A DNA stretch of 40,516 nt, taken from NCBI GenBank assembly GCA_944384505.1, contig CALWTQ010000031.1, forward strand, positions 1-40,516. Direction: 5' to 3'. This DNA comes from an uncultured Mediterraneibacter sp. (GTDB lineage: Bacteria; Bacillota; Clostridia; Lachnospirales; Lachnospiraceae). Made by a program: the position numbers and the translations under genes. Positions 31,610-40,217 of this stretch are shown one piece after another. The notes beneath the pieces were generated by a model. It worked only from the letters and a program-made list of their open reading frames with translations. It was not told the origin of the DNA and made no database searches. Within the stretch, counting starts at the first letter, position 1. Every line of letters starts with the position of its first letter.

Positions 31610-33694
31610 CTACTTCTTCAGCCAGAAGAATCCCCACGCCGGAACCTCTGTTTTCTGTACGACTTCTTTCTTCCCGGTCATCAGATCCTCATACTCTGTC
31701 ACTTCCGGCATCCAGATTTCCTTATCCTGGTCGCTGAAATTATACACTGCGTGCAGTTCTTCTCCTTCTGCCTTCCGTACAATCCAGAGGATGGATGTAT
31801 CGCTGTAATCCTTTGTATACACTTCTGCGGCTGTGTTGAATACTGCATTCTTTCTACGGATCTCTTCCAGATGATCCAGTGCGTGGAAGAGCCGCTCCTG
31901 CACGGATCCTTTTTCTTCAATCTTATCCGCCAGTTCCCAATTGAATTTTCCTCTGTGGATATAGCGGGAATCCGGTGCTTTCTCAGGGTCTTCTTTATAA
32001 GTGTAGTCATTGACCTGCCCTATTTCATCCCCGCTGTAGAGCATGGGGATTCCGGACTGACTGAACATATATGCGTGAAGCATGATGTCTTTGCGGATGG
32101 CCTGATCCATCTTCTCTTCATTCTGCTCAAAGCCTGCGCTCTCAATACCGCACATAGACGCTGTAGTCGCGCAGAATCTTGCATCGCCGGTTACAAGGTC
32201 CTCATTGTAGAGTTCTCCCCGGCTTACACTTCCCTCGGTCTTTCCCTGGAAGTAATCATTTAAATATTTCTTGTGTGGAACTTCTTTCATGCCCCATGTC
32301 TCCAGTGTATCATAGTCCAGGCCCCAGCCGATATCGTCATGGCATCTCAGGTAATTCAGGAAGGTATACTCCTTTGGCAGAGCACACACAATATCCATCT
32401 GCTTTCTCAGCAGGCGGATGTCTCTGGTCGCCACTGTGTTCCATGTGGTGGCCATGGTCGTCACATTGTAAAGCATATGGCACTCCGGCTTTTCCACCGT
32501 ACCGAAATACGGTGCAACCTTATCCGGCTCCATTACCACCTCTCCCAGGAGGACAATCCCCGGGCATACGATCTCACCGATCATGCGCATCATGCGGACG
32601 ATTGTGTGTACCTGCTCCAAGTTCCTGCAGTTTGTCCCCAGCTCCTTCCAGATATAGGGAACTGCGTCAATCCGAATGATATCCATCCCCTGGTTGGCCA
32701 GGTAGAGGAAATTGTACATCATCTCATTAAACACACGGGGATTTCGGTAATTCAGATCCCACTGGTATGGATAAAAAGTAGTCATTACATAATGTCCCGT
32801 CTCAGGCAGGTAAGTAAAGTTACCCGGCGCTGTTGCCGGGAACACCTGGGGAACCGTCTTCTCGTACTCTTCCGGGATCGACGAATCTGCGTAGAAGAAG
32901 TAACGGCTCATGTATTCCCCGTCTCCCTGGCGCGCTTTCACTGCCCATTCGTGATCCTCCGAAGTATGGTTCATAACAAAGTCCATACAGAGGCTTATGC
33001 CCTTCTCATGGCACTTCTCCGCCAGGTGGGCAAGGTCTTCCATTGTTCCCAGCTCCGGCTTTACCTTTCTGAAATCTGCCACTGCGTATCCCCCGTCAGA
33101 TCTGCCCTTTGGAGAATCCAGGAACGGCATCAGATGCACATAATTCACATTGCATTTCTCCAGATAATCAAGTTTCTCTTCCACACCTTTGATATTGCCT
33201 GCGAAATTGTCAATGTACATCATCATGCCCAGCATATCACGGCCACGGTACCACGCGCCTTTGGATTCCCGCGCTGCGTCCAGGCTTTTCAGCTTCTCAT
33301 TCCGCAGATCGTAGTAGCGCTTCATCTGGCCGCAAAGTTCGGCAAACATATCATCGTTGTTATAGAGCTCCATATAGAGCCAGCGCAGCTCATCATGATG
33401 ATGCGCCAGCCGCTCAGAAAAAATCCTGTCACTCTCTTCCCGCGCCTTTTCTGCCGCGGCTGCTTCCGCCGCCTTTCTCTCTTCTTCCGCCTTCTTCGCC
33501 GTGGCCGCTTCCGCCGCTTTCTTCTCTTCTTCCGCTTTCTTCGCCGCGGCCGCTTCCGCCGCTTTCTTCTCTTCTTCCGCTTTCTTCGCCGCGGCCGCCA
33601 CGCCGCTTCCGGCTGTATTCGCCTGGATTTTATTTCTTCCTTCCTGTGCTTTTGATGTCTCTTTTTTTCTCGCAGCTCTTGATTTCTTTGCCAT
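31610..33694 (-). CDS. GH13 subfamily 4 (amylosucrase-like) enzyme with an N-terminal Lys/Ala/Glu repeat
   Basis: From about residue 90 the 694-aa protein follows amylosucrase order: the helical N domain with LKSLDAARESKGAWYRG, YIDNFAGNIKGVEEKLDYLE, HLMPFLDSPKGRSDGGYAV, region I DFVMNH (238-243), nucleophile D343 in RIDAVPYIWKELGT, acid/base E385 in LLGEVVM, and HDD (452-454). These enzymes use sucrose to extend alpha-1,4-glucan or hydrolyse it, releasing fructose. Residues about 32-88 are repeats of AKKAEEEKKAAEAA, a TolA-like charged helix not typical of the family. No signal peptide, so cytoplasmic. Downstream of GH36, it could handle sucrose left after galactose removal from raffinose. 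Sucrose hydrolase activity cannot be excluded. Confidence 0.87.
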   Translation of the reverse strand: MAKKSRAARKKETSKAQEGRNKIQANTAGSGVAAAAKKAEEEKKAAEAAAAKKAEEEKKAAEAATAKKAEEERKAAEAAAAEKAREESDRIFSERLAHHHDELRWLYMELYNNDDMFAELCGQMKRYYDLRNEKLKSLDAARESKGAWYRGRDMLGMMMYIDNFAGNIKGVEEKLDYLEKCNVNYVHLMPFLDSPKGRSDGGYAVADFRKVKPELGTMEDLAHLAEKCHEKGISLCMDFVMNHTSEDHEWAVKARQGDGEYMSRYFFYADSSIPEEYEKTVPQVFPATAPGNFTYLPETGHYVMTTFYPYQWDLNYRNPRVFNEMMYNFLYLANQGMDIIRIDAVPYIWKELGTNCRNLEQVHTIVRMMRMIGEIVCPGIVLLGEVVMEPDKVAPYFGTVEKPECHMLYNVTTMATTWNTVATRDIRLLRKQMDIVCALPKEYTFLNYLRCHDDIGWGLDYDTLETWGMKEVPHKKYLNDYFQGKTEGSVSRGELYNEDLVTGDARFCATTASMCGIESAGFEQNEEKMDQAIRKDIMLHAYMFSQSGIPMLYSGDEIGQVNDYTYKEDPEKAPDSRYIHRGKFNWELADKIEEKGSVQERLFHALDHLEEIRRKNAVFNTAAEVYTKDYSDTSILWIVRKAEGEELHAVYNFSDQDKEIWMPEVTEYEDLMTGKKEVVQKTEVPAWGFFWLKK
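33430..33602 (-). repeat. In-gene repeat encoding the Lys/Ala/Glu-rich N terminus
   Basis: Nearly identical units of about 45 bp encode AKKAEEEKKAAEAAA-type blocks (residues about 32-88 of the GH13_4 protein). Two neighbouring units match at almost every base, so copy-number change by recombination or slippage is plausible. Each unit is in frame. Confidence 0.8.
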
Positions 33695-33724
33695 CTCTGT
33701 TTTCTCCCGTCTGTTAGATTTTTT

Positions 33725-33806
33725 CAGGACTCGTAAGCGGGTCCTGGCGCGGGAGTCATCTCCCGTCAGATATGCATCAGGGCAGATCTGTCAAAATCTG
33801 CCCTGA
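33725..33806. other. Three consecutive hairpins in the GH36-GH13 spacer
   Basis: Stem 1: CAGGAC/GTCCTG (33725-33746). Stem 2: CGGGAG/CTCCCG over TCAT (about 33750-33765). Stem 3: TCAGGGCAGAT/ATCTGCCCTGA, perfect 11 bp (33777-33806). None has a T tract in the minus direction, so they look less like a terminator than like RNA-stabilising or processing structures between the alpha-galactosidase and the GH13 gene. Confidence 0.6.
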
Positions 33807-33849
33807 CGTTCTTTTCTTTTTCACGATTCAGTGTCAGAGTAAACTGGTA

Positions 33850-36033
33850 CTAATCTTCCTGTACGAAATGCCACTGGTACGCGCGGTATTCCCCCATTTC
33901 AACCGGCACAGGCAGACCTGCCTCCATGAGGGCTGTGCTGTTGTATAGTTTTCCGCTCTCAGTCTCGCGGTACATTGTATTTTCTTTAAGCCCTCTCGCT
34001 TTCACATAATCTACCCACATATTCGCGTGCTGTTTTATGACAACAGTCTGCACAAGCGCTTCGGAACGGTCCTCTGCAACAAACTCCCACGCGCCGACCG
34101 CATCATTCTGGGGATTGGTAAGCCTGAAATAGATTCCCCTCTGGACGAGCGCCGCATACTGTTTATATTGTCCGATCTGCCGGCGGATCTCTTCTTTTTC
34201 GTCTTCGCTTAATTCATTTAAGTTCAGCTCATAGCCGAATGTCCCTGCCAGTGCGACAACTCCTCTTGTCCGCATAGAAGTCACTCTTCCCGTCTGGTGG
34301 TTGGGCGACGCGGAAACATGCGCGCCCACGGAAGATGACGGATATATGAATGATGTTCCGTACTGGATCTCCAGGCGGTCAATGGGATCTGTGTTATCAC
34401 TGCACCAGATCTGCGGCGTGTAGTAAAGCATTCCCGCGTCAAATCTTCCGCCTCCTCCGCTGCACCCCTCGATCAGGATGTCCGGATATCTGTTTACCAG
34501 TCTTTCCAGGAAATCATAGAGCCCGAGCACGTAGTCATGCAGCACCCTGCCCTGGCTGTCCGCTGTCGCGGAATAAATATCCGCAAGACTCCGGTTCATA
34601 TCCCACTTTATGTACTCTACATTGCCCTGATCCAGCACCGCGCAGATCTGTTCATAAATATAGTCCACAACTTCCTTTCTGGAGAAGTCAAGCACAAGCT
34701 GATGTCTTGAACGGTTCGGCCGGCGTCCCGGAATCACAAACGCCCAGTCCGGATGGGTCCTGTAGAGGTCGCTGTCCTCGTTTACCATCTCCGGCTCGAT
34801 CCAGATACCGAACTTTAATCCCATGTCATTGATCTTTCCGATCAACTCTCCCAGTGTACAGCCCAGTTTTTTCTCATTTACACGCCAGTCTCCCAGCCCC
34901 CGCTGGTCACTGTCGCGGTGTCCGAACCAGCCATCGTCCATAACAAACATCTCAATGCCAAGTTCCGCCGCCTGTTCTGCAAGTTTTAAAAGACTCTCCC
35001 CGGTAAAGTCAAAGTAAGAAGCCTCCCAGCTGTTCAACAGGATCGGACGCACGGTCTCTTTATATTTGCCTCTGCACAGGTGAGTCCGCATGCACCGGTG
35101 TAGATTCTGCGAGAGCTTTGACAGGCCCTCTGTGGAGCAGGTCAGGATAACTTCCGGAGACTGGAATTCCTCTCCGGCTTCCAGCGGATATGCAAACTGC
35201 TCCTCGGAAAATCCCATGAGCACTCTTGTCTGATAATACTGATCCATTCCGGCCTCGCTCTGAAAGCCGCCGCTGTAAACATAGGCCAGGGCATAGCAGT
35301 TCCCTGCATCCTCTGTCGCGTCATGCTCCGCCACGATAACCGCAGGGTTATACTGATGGCTGGAAGTCCCTCTTAAGCTGCCGATCTTGGACACGCCGTG
35401 CCCGATGGGCATCCTCTGCATGTTCCGCTCCATTGCATGGCGTCCGTAAAATGTAATAAAATCGTAATTTCCTCCGATAAAGTCCAGACACGCGGGCATC
35501 AGTTTTTTCACAGAGGCATGTCCCACTCCCGCATTCACAATTTTCACACTACGGGTAATCACATCGTATGCCGGAAGGACGCCGTAGAGGAGCACCGCTT
35601 TCACACCGGATACCCGGTCAATCAGAGTGACTTCGAGAGTCTGGGCCTCGCTGTCGTTCGCATACACTGCCGGCAGCCCTTTTAAGGCATACTTTCCTTC
35701 CCTGATCACATGGCTCTCATAGCGGAAATCACTGCAGTATGTTCTGTCTGTATTCTTAATGATGCAGGCCGGCGTCCGGTAATCCCCGGTTCCAAGGGAC
35801 GGGAATTCCTGGGGAAGCGCGTCCATGGAGTAAGTCTTATCCGTTCCCGCCTCATACGGATTGCCAGAGAATCCTCTGTCGTAGTAAGTCAGAAGATAAT
35901 CCATGCACCCGTCCGAGCGCTTTCCATAATAAAGATGCAGCAGGAATCCGTAGCGGTCCACCTGCATCTGGTAAGTTGTATTTTCTGTGTGCAGACTGAT
36001 CGTTTTCTGCTTCTCATCGTAAATTATACTCAT
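33850..36033 (-). CDS. Alpha-galactosidase, GH36
   Basis: Removes terminal alpha-1,6-galactose from raffinose-family oligosaccharides or melibiose. 727 aa from the ATG at 36033, chosen for AGGAGGGAC upstream; the longer version starts in the spacer. A beta-supersandwich N domain (1 to about 320) precedes the TIM barrel: MDDGW (365-369), WIEPEMV, nucleophile D478 in YIKWDMNR, CSGGGGRFD (524-532) and the probable acid/base D546 in WCSDNTD. No signal peptide, so it is cytoplasmic and depends on the importer encoded just upstream. It is the usual length of Firmicute AgaA-type enzymes. Confidence 0.95.
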   Translation of the reverse strand: MSIIYDEKQKTISLHTENTTYQMQVDRYGFLLHLYYGKRSDGCMDYLLTYYDRGFSGNPYEAGTDKTYSMDALPQEFPSLGTGDYRTPACIIKNTDRTYCSDFRYESHVIREGKYALKGLPAVYANDSEAQTLEVTLIDRVSGVKAVLLYGVLPAYDVITRSVKIVNAGVGHASVKKLMPACLDFIGGNYDFITFYGRHAMERNMQRMPIGHGVSKIGSLRGTSSHQYNPAVIVAEHDATEDAGNCYALAYVYSGGFQSEAGMDQYYQTRVLMGFSEEQFAYPLEAGEEFQSPEVILTCSTEGLSKLSQNLHRCMRTHLCRGKYKETVRPILLNSWEASYFDFTGESLLKLAEQAAELGIEMFVMDDGWFGHRDSDQRGLGDWRVNEKKLGCTLGELIGKINDMGLKFGIWIEPEMVNEDSDLYRTHPDWAFVIPGRRPNRSRHQLVLDFSRKEVVDYIYEQICAVLDQGNVEYIKWDMNRSLADIYSATADSQGRVLHDYVLGLYDFLERLVNRYPDILIEGCSGGGGRFDAGMLYYTPQIWCSDNTDPIDRLEIQYGTSFIYPSSSVGAHVSASPNHQTGRVTSMRTRGVVALAGTFGYELNLNELSEDEKEEIRRQIGQYKQYAALVQRGIYFRLTNPQNDAVGAWEFVAEDRSEALVQTVVIKQHANMWVDYVKARGLKENTMYRETESGKLYNSTALMEAGLPVPVEMGEYRAYQWHFVQED

Positions 36034-36140
36034 AGTCCTGTCCCTCCTGGTACATAAATCTGATAAAGGGCAGGTGAAATGTACCTTACCGCACATCACA
36101 CCCGCCCGGCTGCAATACATATGCGTATGTCCGGATCTGA

Positions 36141-36983
36141 TTATTTCACAGCGCCGTTTACCACTCCGTTTATAATCTGCTTCTGGCAGATCACATAGAA
36201 GATAATAATCGGAATCAGAGCCAGCAGATAGGAAGCAAACGCCAGATTGTAGTTCGTGCCGAACTGTGTCTGGAACGTAAGCTGTGCCAGCGGCAGCGTA
36301 TTCTGACCGCTTCCTGCCATAATCACCAGAGGAGTCATAACATCATTCCACACTGCAAGGGCTGTAATTACCGCAACTGTCGCATGCATGGGCTTCATAA
36401 TCGGGAAGATAATCTTCCAGAAGGTCCGCCATGTACTTGCCCCGTCCACTCTCGCCGCTTCTTCAAGTGCGATCGGAATATTCACAAGATATCCCGTATA
36501 TAGCAATAAATTCATCGGCATATAGAATACCACATACAGAAGAATAACGCCAGCCCAATTTGCAAGATGCATCTCCGCTGTCTGTTTCGCCAGAGGCATC
36601 ATCAGAATCGCGAACGGCACGAACATACCGCTTACAATAAAGAGATAAACCACATTATAAACTTTGCTGTGCGCCTTATTTCTCCCCACAGCATACCCCA
36701 TCAGCGAGTGAAGGAGGATGCTGAGCACAACGGTGAGGACTGTCACCAGAAGGCTGTTTCCTAAGGATCTCCAGAAGTCCGTCACTTCCATCGCCTGTGC
36801 GAAGTTGCTTAAGCTCCATGTCCTGGGCAGGGAAAGGATTCCGGAGATACTTGTCGTCATCTCAGACGGCTGCTTAAACGCGATCACAACCGCCATATAG
36901 AGAGGAAATATAATCGTGAGCAGTCCGATAAACAGAAGGATTGTAACAGGCCAGTTTACTCTTGCTTTCATTTTCTCATACAT
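36141..36983 (-). CDS. ABC sugar transporter permease (MalG type), raffinose-type locus
   Basis: 280 aa, about six membrane helices, coupling loop EEAARVDGASTWRTFWKIIFP. The C terminus IINGVVNGAVK is typical of MsmG/RafG-like permeases. The start overlaps the stop of the MalF-type permease, so translation is coupled. It lies 107 bp before the alpha-galactosidase. No ATPase gene is adjacent. The likely substrate is an alpha-galactoside, from its neighbours. Confidence 0.93.
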   Translation of the reverse strand: MYEKMKARVNWPVTILLFIGLLTIIFPLYMAVVIAFKQPSEMTTSISGILSLPRTWSLSNFAQAMEVTDFWRSLGNSLLVTVLTVVLSILLHSLMGYAVGRNKAHSKVYNVVYLFIVSGMFVPFAILMMPLAKQTAEMHLANWAGVILLYVVFYMPMNLLLYTGYLVNIPIALEEAARVDGASTWRTFWKIIFPIMKPMHATVAVITALAVWNDVMTPLVIMAGSGQNTLPLAQLTFQTQFGTNYNLAFASYLLALIPIIIFYVICQKQIINGVVNGAVK

Positions 36984-37855
36984 TATAACTGTTCCTCCTT
37001 CTTATTTGATATGGACATCTGTGCCACGGATATCACTACAATTACAATAAAGAATACAACCGCGTTCGCGCTCTGATATCCGAAACTTCCGCCTTTCATA
37101 CCATTGTTGTAAATCAGGTATGAGATAGACTCCGTGCTCTGCGCAGGGCCTCCCTGTGTCATGGCCATGATCTGATCAAATACCATCAGGAAGTTCTTTA
37201 CGCAGAGAACCATGTTGATGGTAAAGAATGGAATAATCAGCGGGAATGTCAGATATCTGAACTTCTTCCATCCTGTTGCCCCGTCCAGGTCGCCGGCCTC
37301 GTAGACGTCCTCCGGCACGGTCTGAAGTCCGGAGATGTAGATGATCGTATTCATTGCGATGTTCTGCCATGCACATACGACAACGATTGCGATCCAGGCC
37401 GTATTCTCATTGGAGAGCATACTGGTGCTAAACGTCTCACTTCCAATCATCTTCCCGAGCTCAGGGAGAATATAGGTGAAGATGTACTGGAAGATATATC
37501 CTACAACCAGAGCCCCGAGCACGTTCGGTACGAAGTAAGCCGCGCGCAGGAATGTCTTTCCCTTAATCTTACTGTTTAATCCCAGAGCAAGGATCAGACT
37601 GATTACATTTGTTACAATGGTAGCCACAATGGCAAGTTTAATCGTAAACAGATAAGAGTTTCCGATTCGTGGATCTGTAAACAGATCTATATAGTTTCTA
37701 AACCCAACCCAGTCATAGTCTCCGAACCCCTTGAAGTTCGTAAAACTGTAAATCACGCCGCGGATCAGCGGCACTGTATTAAAGCAGACGAACAGCGCCA
37801 GTATCGGTATTGTGATCAGCATATACGTCTGCTTTGCTGTCAGAGTTTTCTTCAT
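36983..37855 (-). CDS. ABC sugar transporter permease (MalF type), raffinose-type locus
   Basis: 290 aa with about six membrane helices, the NYIDLF segment after the first helix, coupling loop YEAGDLDGATGWKKFRYLTFP (EAA motif) and MTQGGPAQSTESISY before the last helices. It resembles MsmF/RafF permeases. It begins 17 bp after the binding-protein gene and overlaps the next permease by one base. Confidence 0.93.
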   Translation of the reverse strand: MKKTLTAKQTYMLITIPILALFVCFNTVPLIRGVIYSFTNFKGFGDYDWVGFRNYIDLFTDPRIGNSYLFTIKLAIVATIVTNVISLILALGLNSKIKGKTFLRAAYFVPNVLGALVVGYIFQYIFTYILPELGKMIGSETFSTSMLSNENTAWIAIVVVCAWQNIAMNTIIYISGLQTVPEDVYEAGDLDGATGWKKFRYLTFPLIIPFFTINMVLCVKNFLMVFDQIMAMTQGGPAQSTESISYLIYNNGMKGGSFGYQSANAVVFFIVIVVISVAQMSISNKKEEQL

Positions 37856-37872
37856 GGTTCCCAGCTCCTTTC

Positions 37873-39156
37873 CTACTCATCGCTTCCGTGTTCTTCGTTG
37901 TACTCCTGAACCTCACGGATGATATCCCTGTTGTATCTCTGCCAGCGTGTATCGAAATCGCTCAGGAATTTATCCACGTCTTTATTGATCAGGAAAGTCT
38001 GGATCAATGCGTCGGCTGCCATTTCCGACGGATAGTAGTGATCCTGATAATCTGTCATATTTCCCTCTTCAATAAAGGAAGTCATGCCGTCCAGCTGGGA
38101 TGCAAGAGTAAAGTCGCCCATCTTACAGGGGATCGCGTTCTGATCGTCAATATATGCCTGGATATTGTCATCCTCCAGGAGAAAATCAAGCACCTCAAGA
38201 GCCGCATCTTTGTTCTTACACTCCTCTGTCACAGCGAACATCAGGTCAACCCCAGAGTTCAGCGTATTTTTCGACGGATCATTATTGGCGGGCATTACGA
38301 AAGAGTCAATATTCATGTCCGGATTTACCGATAAGATCTGCGGAACTGCATAGCTTCCTATGGGATACATGGCGGATTCTCCGTTGGCAAACGCTGTACA
38401 TGCGTCATTGTATCCGTATGCGAACGGATCATCAGGGCCATAATCTACAAGCTGGAGACACTTCTCCGCAGTCTCCCTGTACTCTTCTGAAAATGTTGTC
38501 TCCCCGGCATTTACATTCTGACAGGTGTCAGAGGGGGCCAGGCCGACCGCGAGAGCATTCCACGGGGCAAGACAGGTCCAGGTATCGCGGAATCCGAAGT
38601 AGAACGGCAGGATTCCCTCTGCCTGGATATCCTCACAGAGCGCAACAAGCTCATCCCATGTCTCGGGGATCTCCCAGCCGTGCTCCTCAAACAGATCTCG
38701 GTTATACAGGATACCGGCTGCATTTGCCACGTAGGGAACCCCATATGTCCCTTCCGTAGGAACAATCTCAAGAGATTCCAGGATATCCACATATGTAGGA
38801 TTGATATCCGCAAGTCCTTCGTAGTCTGATACATCCGCAAGGATTCCCGCATCCACGTAATAGGAATAGTTGATATCTCCTCCTATTCCAATAATATCCG
38901 GATAGTCTTCCCGGATGAACCGCGTCCTCATGATAGTGCTGGCGTCATTCGGAGAACTGATGGTCAGATGGATGTCGTCATGGGCGGCGTTGAATTCCTC
39001 CTCCACCTGGTCAAAGTACGCTGCGGCTTCCGGCTTATACTGCAGAATCTCAATCTCTGTCTTCCCGCTGTTCTCATCCGATCCGCATCCCGGAAGAACA
39101 AGCGCAGAGAGCACTGATGCTGCAAGTATAAGGCTGACCGCTTTTCTCATTTTCAT
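37873..39156 (-). CDS. Sugar-binding lipoprotein (raffinose/alpha-galactoside type)
   Basis: A 427-aa family 1 solute-binding protein. Lipobox LPGC with C24, followed by GSDENSGKTEIEIL. The two-lobe fold is recognisable from YGVPYVANAAGILYNRDLFE, GSYAVPQIL and ALEVLDFLLE. First gene of the operon; GGAG lies about 11 nt before the ATG. It is divergent from the araC-type gene, so control by that regulator is likely. The actual ligand is inferred from the downstream GH36. Confidence 0.92.
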   Translation of the reverse strand: MKMRKAVSLILAASVLSALVLPGCGSDENSGKTEIEILQYKPEAAAYFDQVEEEFNAAHDDIHLTISSPNDASTIMRTRFIREDYPDIIGIGGDINYSYYVDAGILADVSDYEGLADINPTYVDILESLEIVPTEGTYGVPYVANAAGILYNRDLFEEHGWEIPETWDELVALCEDIQAEGILPFYFGFRDTWTCLAPWNALAVGLAPSDTCQNVNAGETTFSEEYRETAEKCLQLVDYGPDDPFAYGYNDACTAFANGESAMYPIGSYAVPQILSVNPDMNIDSFVMPANNDPSKNTLNSGVDLMFAVTEECKNKDAALEVLDFLLEDDNIQAYIDDQNAIPCKMGDFTLASQLDGMTSFIEEGNMTDYQDHYYPSEMAADALIQTFLINKDVDKFLSDFDTRWQRYNRDIIREVQEYNEEHGSDE

Positions 39157-39359
39157 AAAATCCCAACTCCTTTCTTCTCATTTCTTGTTGCTGCACACAT
39201 TATATCATTGCAAAATGCATCTAAAAATAGCCGTATTTTCTTTGTTTTATGCCATTATGAAACTTTAATATTTTTTATGAAAAGTATGGTCGCATTTTGA
39301 TATATTTTGAGATATAATCACAATTAGAATGGTTCACCGTTTAATAGATTGGAGTGCTT
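39157..39359. promoter_or_regulatory. Divergent control region between the raffinose-type operon and its AraC regulator
   Basis: On the minus strand TATAAT (39199-39204) lies 43 bp before the binding-protein start with no good -35, as expected of an activator-dependent promoter. On the plus strand TATAAT (39313-39318) precedes the AraC gene by about 40 bp, also with a weak -35. The A/T-rich stretch between them probably holds the regulator's sites; I could not define them. Confidence 0.55.
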
Positions 39360-40211
39360 ATGAGTGATCTTCTATTTTCCGTATTTCCTAATGAGAACTT
39401 TGTAGACCTGGGACTTTACCAGTTCGGGAAAGAACAGTGCAGCCCCGCCCACTCCTTCGGACCGGCTGCGAGAAACCACTATCTGTTCCACTATGTCCTC
39501 TCCGGCACCGGCCGTCTTATGGCAAATGATTCAAAGGGAGAAACTCACGAATATCAGATCAAAAGCGGGCAGGGATTCATGCTTTTCCCAAAACAGATCA
39601 GCACATATATAGCGGATCAGGATCTCCCCTGGGAATACGCATGGGTTGAGTTCGATGGACTGCGCGCCCGTGAGATAATAGAGATCGCGGGGCTGACGCC
39701 GGATCAACCGATCTACAAGGCTTCCTCCGGAGAACTCCGCGAGAAGATGAAAGATGAGATACTTTATCTGGTGGAGCACGGCAGCGAATCCCCCTTCCAC
39801 CTGATCGGACACCTCTACCTCTTTATAGACTATCTCTCCCGCTCCACATCCTCCATGAGGCTTTCCACCGGAGGGAAGGTGCGTGACTTCTATATCAAAG
39901 AAGCACTGAACTATATAGAACAGAATTTCCAGAACGATATCTCCGTTGAAGGCATCGCCGCATTCTGCGGGCTGAACCGAACCTACTTCGGCCGGATCTT
40001 CAAGGAGACACTGGGGAAATCGCCCCAGGAGTTTCTTATGAATTACCGTATGACAAAAGCCGCCGAGCTTCTGAAACTAACCAAACTGTCAATCGGAGAT
40101 ATCGGGAATGCCGTGGGGTATCCGAACCAGCTGCACTTTTCCAGGGCGTTTAAAAACGTGTATGGAGTGTCGCCGAGAGAGTGGCGGAATAAAAACCGGG
40201 TGGCGGGGTGA
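39360..40211 (+). CDS. AraC-family regulator of the raffinose-type locus
   Basis: 283 aa with an N-terminal cupin-like sensor (about 1-150: HYVLSGTGRL, GQGFMLFPKQISTY, WVEFDG) and a C-terminal double HTH (about 185-280: ISVEGIAAFCGLNRTYFGRI and LSIGDIGNAVGYPNQLHFSR, then F-K-YGVSPREWR). This layout matches MsmR/RafR-type activators of alpha-galactoside operons. The ATG at 39360 is used because GGAG (39351-39354) lies upstream; the GTG at 39354 overlaps that site. Divergent from the importer. Palindromic copy C starts 6 nt after its stop. Confidence 0.92.
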   Translation: MSDLLFSVFPNENFVDLGLYQFGKEQCSPAHSFGPAARNHYLFHYVLSGTGRLMANDSKGETHEYQIKSGQGFMLFPKQISTYIADQDLPWEYAWVEFDGLRAREIIEIAGLTPDQPIYKASSGELREKMKDEILYLVEHGSESPFHLIGHLYLFIDYLSRSTSSMRLSTGGKVRDFYIKEALNYIEQNFQNDISVEGIAAFCGLNRTYFGRIFKETLGKSPQEFLMNYRMTKAAELLKLTKLSIGDIGNAVGYPNQLHFSRAFKNVYGVSPREWRNKNRVAG

Positions 40212-40217
40212 GGTTGG

